From NCBI RefSeq assembly GCF_011947225.1, contig NZ_JAATVW010000020.1:1-64000 (forward strand): a DNA stretch of 64,000 nucleotides, written 5' to 3'. How positions within the stretch are numbered: position 1 is the first letter of the stretch; each line of letters opens with the position of its first letter. This DNA comes from Planosporangium flavigriseum (GTDB lineage: Bacteria; Actinomycetota; Actinomycetes; Mycobacteriales; Micromonosporaceae). This document shows positions 62,186 to 64,000 of this stretch, in pieces. Position numbers and translations under genes: made by a program. The notes beneath the pieces were generated by a model. It was not told where the DNA came from. It saw nothing but the letters and a program-made list of their open reading frames with translations, and did no database searches.

Positions 62186-63182
62186 TTATGCGGAGGTCAG
62201 GTCCACCCCCGGATTGCCTCGGTCTGTGTCGTTCCCGTTCGTGCCGTTCAGATCCGTGGCGCGTCGGGCCGGCGTGCTCTCGCTGCCGGGTGCGGGAGCG
62301 GTCACGGTGCGGTTCCGGCCGGCGTTCTTGGCCTTGTACAGCGCCTCGTCCGCCCGTGCGACCAGGCGCTGCGGGGTCTCGGACCCGTCCCACTCGGCGA
62401 TGCCGGCGGAGAAGGTCTGGCCGAACGGAGTCTGCGCGCGAAGTCGCTCGACCAACGCTGTCATCTGCTGTTGCGTCAAGCCTATGGCCATGACCGTGAA
62501 CTCCTCGCCGCCGTACCGGGCGAGCAGGTCATCCTTGCGTAGCTCCGCCCGCCACGCCGCGGCCGCCTGCCTCAACAGCTCGTCGCCGGTCGGGTGGCCA
62601 TGCGTGTCGTTGTACGCCTTGAAGTGGTCGAGGTCCACCACGGCGACGGCCAGCTTCTCGCCGGCCCGGCGCGCCATCACGATCCCGCGGGGCAGCTCAA
62701 GGTCCCATGCGCGCCGGTTCGGCACCCCGGTCAGCCTTCAGGGTGTCCCACATCGGCCGGCCATGCGTCAGGTCGAACGTTGCGCTGGTCGCTCTCAGGT
62801 ACTCGTTCCAGTCCTGCTCGTACTTCGCCAACGACTCCCGATTCTCGGTGCGCAGCGGCAGCTCCCGGTAGGAGGCGAACAGTTCGCGCAGGTCGGCGTC
62901 GATCCGGGCCATCGAGTCGACGGTTTCCTGGCGCTGCGGGTGGCCGGGCCCCAGGACCAGGTACGTCCACTGATCCGCACGGTACTGCTTCGTCAAGCCG
63001 TCGATCTGGCCGATGATCCGCGTGCCGGACGCGCTGACCCGTGCTATGTGGTCGATCTTCGTGGCGGCCGACCACAGTTGCCAGGACGATAGCGCCGTGG
63101 GGAGCAGCATCAGGCCCACGATGAGGCCGAGGCTGCGGCGATGAGCCTTGGCCAGCGTGGCGGGCCAGAACCAGGGGTGCAA
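62186..63182 (-). pseudogene. Diguanylate cyclase gene missing its middle and frameshifted
   Basis: The 5' part (63182 to about 62740) encodes a membrane helix and a periplasmic four-helix sensor like those of 4HB_MCP receptors (SWQLWSAATKIDHIARV; RQETVDSMARIDADLREL). The 3' part (about 62740-62186) encodes a complete GGDEF core starting LTGVPNRRAWD, with VDLDHFKAYND and an intact GGEEF. The two are in different frames. The second membrane helix, the HAMP and the linker that normally join them (roughly 150-200 residues) are missing at the junction. The GGDEF half could only be made from the GTG at 62725. Confidence 0.75.
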
Positions 63183-63269
63183 GGAGTCTCTTCTGCTGAG
63201 CGGGTGGTACGTCTCCGCACGTCGGCAGGCAATTGTCTACTGTGGGCTATGTAGAGTGACGTGTACCAC

Positions 63270-63500
63270 TCATCGGGGCGCGGCACGGTCGCCTAATCCG
63301 GTCAGAAACGAGGCGGCATCGAACTCGCCGTGCTTGATGCCGGCTACGAAGGTGGCCCATGCGGTGGGACTGAACGTCAGCGCGGGGCCGGCCGGGTCCT
63401 TGCTGTCGCGGACGGCGACGACGTCGGGCAGATTGTCGGCGACTTCGACACAGCCCCACCGCCCGTTGTGATGATCTCGGCAAGCTGGGGGAGAATCCTG
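63270..63500 (-). pseudogene. DUF397 gene remnant lacking its start
   Basis: The frame reads GCVEVADNLPDVVAVRDSKD, then FSPTAWATFVAGIKHGEFD and ends at 63270, a nearly full DUF397 domain. The family's N-terminal Trp-Arg-Lys-Ser-Ser part is replaced by PPACRDHHNGRW, and no start codon exists before the in-frame stop at about 63503. DUF397 genes usually sit next to an XRE regulator, which is also missing. It directly abuts the divergent glutamine synthetase start. Confidence 0.6.
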
Positions 63501-63502
63501 CT

Positions 63503-64000
63503 ATGGGTCCCCTGGGGCCAACGGAGCGCGGCGAGCTCGCCGCGCGGGCCCGCGAGATCGCTGATGACCTGGCCACCGGCGCCGTCCGGGCGGTCGCACT
63601 CACCTGGGTCGACAACGCCGGCGTCACCCGGGTCAAGACCGTCCCGCGACACCGCTTGCCACACATCGCAGCCTGGGGCGTCGGCGCGTCGCCGGTGTTC
63701 GACGTGTTCTGCGTCGACGACTCGATCACAACCAGCCGGTACATCGGCGGTCCCGTCGGCGATCTACGGCTGCACCCGGACCTTGACCGGATGACCGTCC
63801 TGGCCGCGCAGCACGGCTGGGCGTGGGCGCCGGTCGACCGGTGGACCCAGGAGGGCGAGCCGTACCCGGCCTGCCAGCGGATGTTCGCCCGGCGGATGGC
63901 GGTGCGGCTGGCCGACGCCGGTGTGCGGATGCGGGCCGCGTTCGAGGTGGAGTGGTTCGTCGGGAAAACCGCTGACGACCCCGTACCAGCGACGACCGGC
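63503..64000 (+). CDS. Glutamine synthetase family protein, 3' end outside the window
   Basis: The first 166 codons are visible and the gene runs off the right edge. VRAVALTWVDNAGVTRVKTVP is the N-terminal beta-grasp segment of GlnA-type enzymes, and FEVEWFVG near the end of the visible part is the beginning of the catalytic domain. It belongs to the GlnA-like group whose members often ligate amines or polyamines to glutamate instead of making glutamine. ATG 63503 is used. Its ribosome binding site (GGGGGAGA) is at normal spacing, within the upstream DUF397 remnant. Confidence 0.85.
   Translation, partial: MGPLGPTERGELAARAREIADDLATGAVRAVALTWVDNAGVTRVKTVPRHRLPHIAAWGVGASPVFDVFCVDDSITTSRYIGGPVGDLRLHPDLDRMTVLAAQHGWAWAPVDRWTQEGEPYPACQRMFARRMAVRLADAGVRMRAAFEVEWFVGKTADDPVPATTG

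Overview
The window is about 72% G+C by eye, with strong third-position G/C bias, many GTG starts and frequent ATGA/GTGA stop-start overlaps. Gene content points to a high-GC actinobacterium, most likely in or near the Micromonosporaceae: DUF397, F420-type oxidoreductases, a SigB/F-type sigma factor, a DrrAB-like exporter, a CebR-type operator and a DUF3516 helicase. It looks like ordinary chromosome. I see no rRNA, tRNA, phage, transposase or CRISPR array.

Layout. 0-6.4 kb: PLP decarboxylase, M20 amidohydrolase, SRPBCC protein, zinc alcohol dehydrogenase, family 9 glycosyltransferase. 6.4-16.3 kb: GH3 beta-N-acetylhexosaminidase, an ECF sigma factor divergent from a membrane anti-sigma-like protein, a DesK/NarL-type two-component pair next to a MacB/FtsX-type ABC system, and a SigB/F-type sigma factor. 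16.3-29.9 kb: L,D-transpeptidase, dihydrolipoamide dehydrogenase, M14 carboxypeptidase, GGDEF-EAL protein, trmB, DUF3516 helicase, SDR. 30-35.2 kb: a copper-resistance locus (copZ, a His-rich exported protein, copA) facing csoR, which is coupled to a DedA-PAP2 fusion gene. 35.4-41.3 kb: two MDR oxidoreductases, an EAL-CBS protein, DUF1059, the crcB-DUF190-crcB fluoride cluster, and a self-contained membrane protein/XRE regulator unit. 41.5-49.6 kb: GH12 cellulase with a CebR-like operator, asd, DrrAB-like ABC exporter, a VWA protein, gluconokinase divergent from gnd. 49.7-54.9 kb: BON protein, D,D-carboxypeptidase, GNAT, hydrolase, two F420-type oxidoreductases. 55-64 kb: a four-gene ABC importer, aquaporin, slipin, SDR, a broken diguanylate cyclase, a DUF397 remnant, and the start of a glutamine synthetase gene that leaves the window.

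Two patterns run across the window. First, short tandem repeats (9-27 bp) are unusually common. At seven genes the repeat unit contains the stop codon, and several others expand the C-terminus of a protein in frame. Second, five genes look like scars of internal or terminal deletion: a VOC protein, a VOC C-terminal fragment, an APH(6)-like phosphotransferase reduced to its two ends, a diguanylate cyclase missing its middle, and a headless DUF397 gene. Long, near-perfect inverted repeats act as probable terminators at many gene ends.

Most functional calls are family-level recognition from visible motifs; no database search was possible. The most interesting regulatory unit is the copper locus, where two matching CsoR-like boxes flank a divided regulon and csoR overlaps a lipid-phosphatase/DedA fusion gene.
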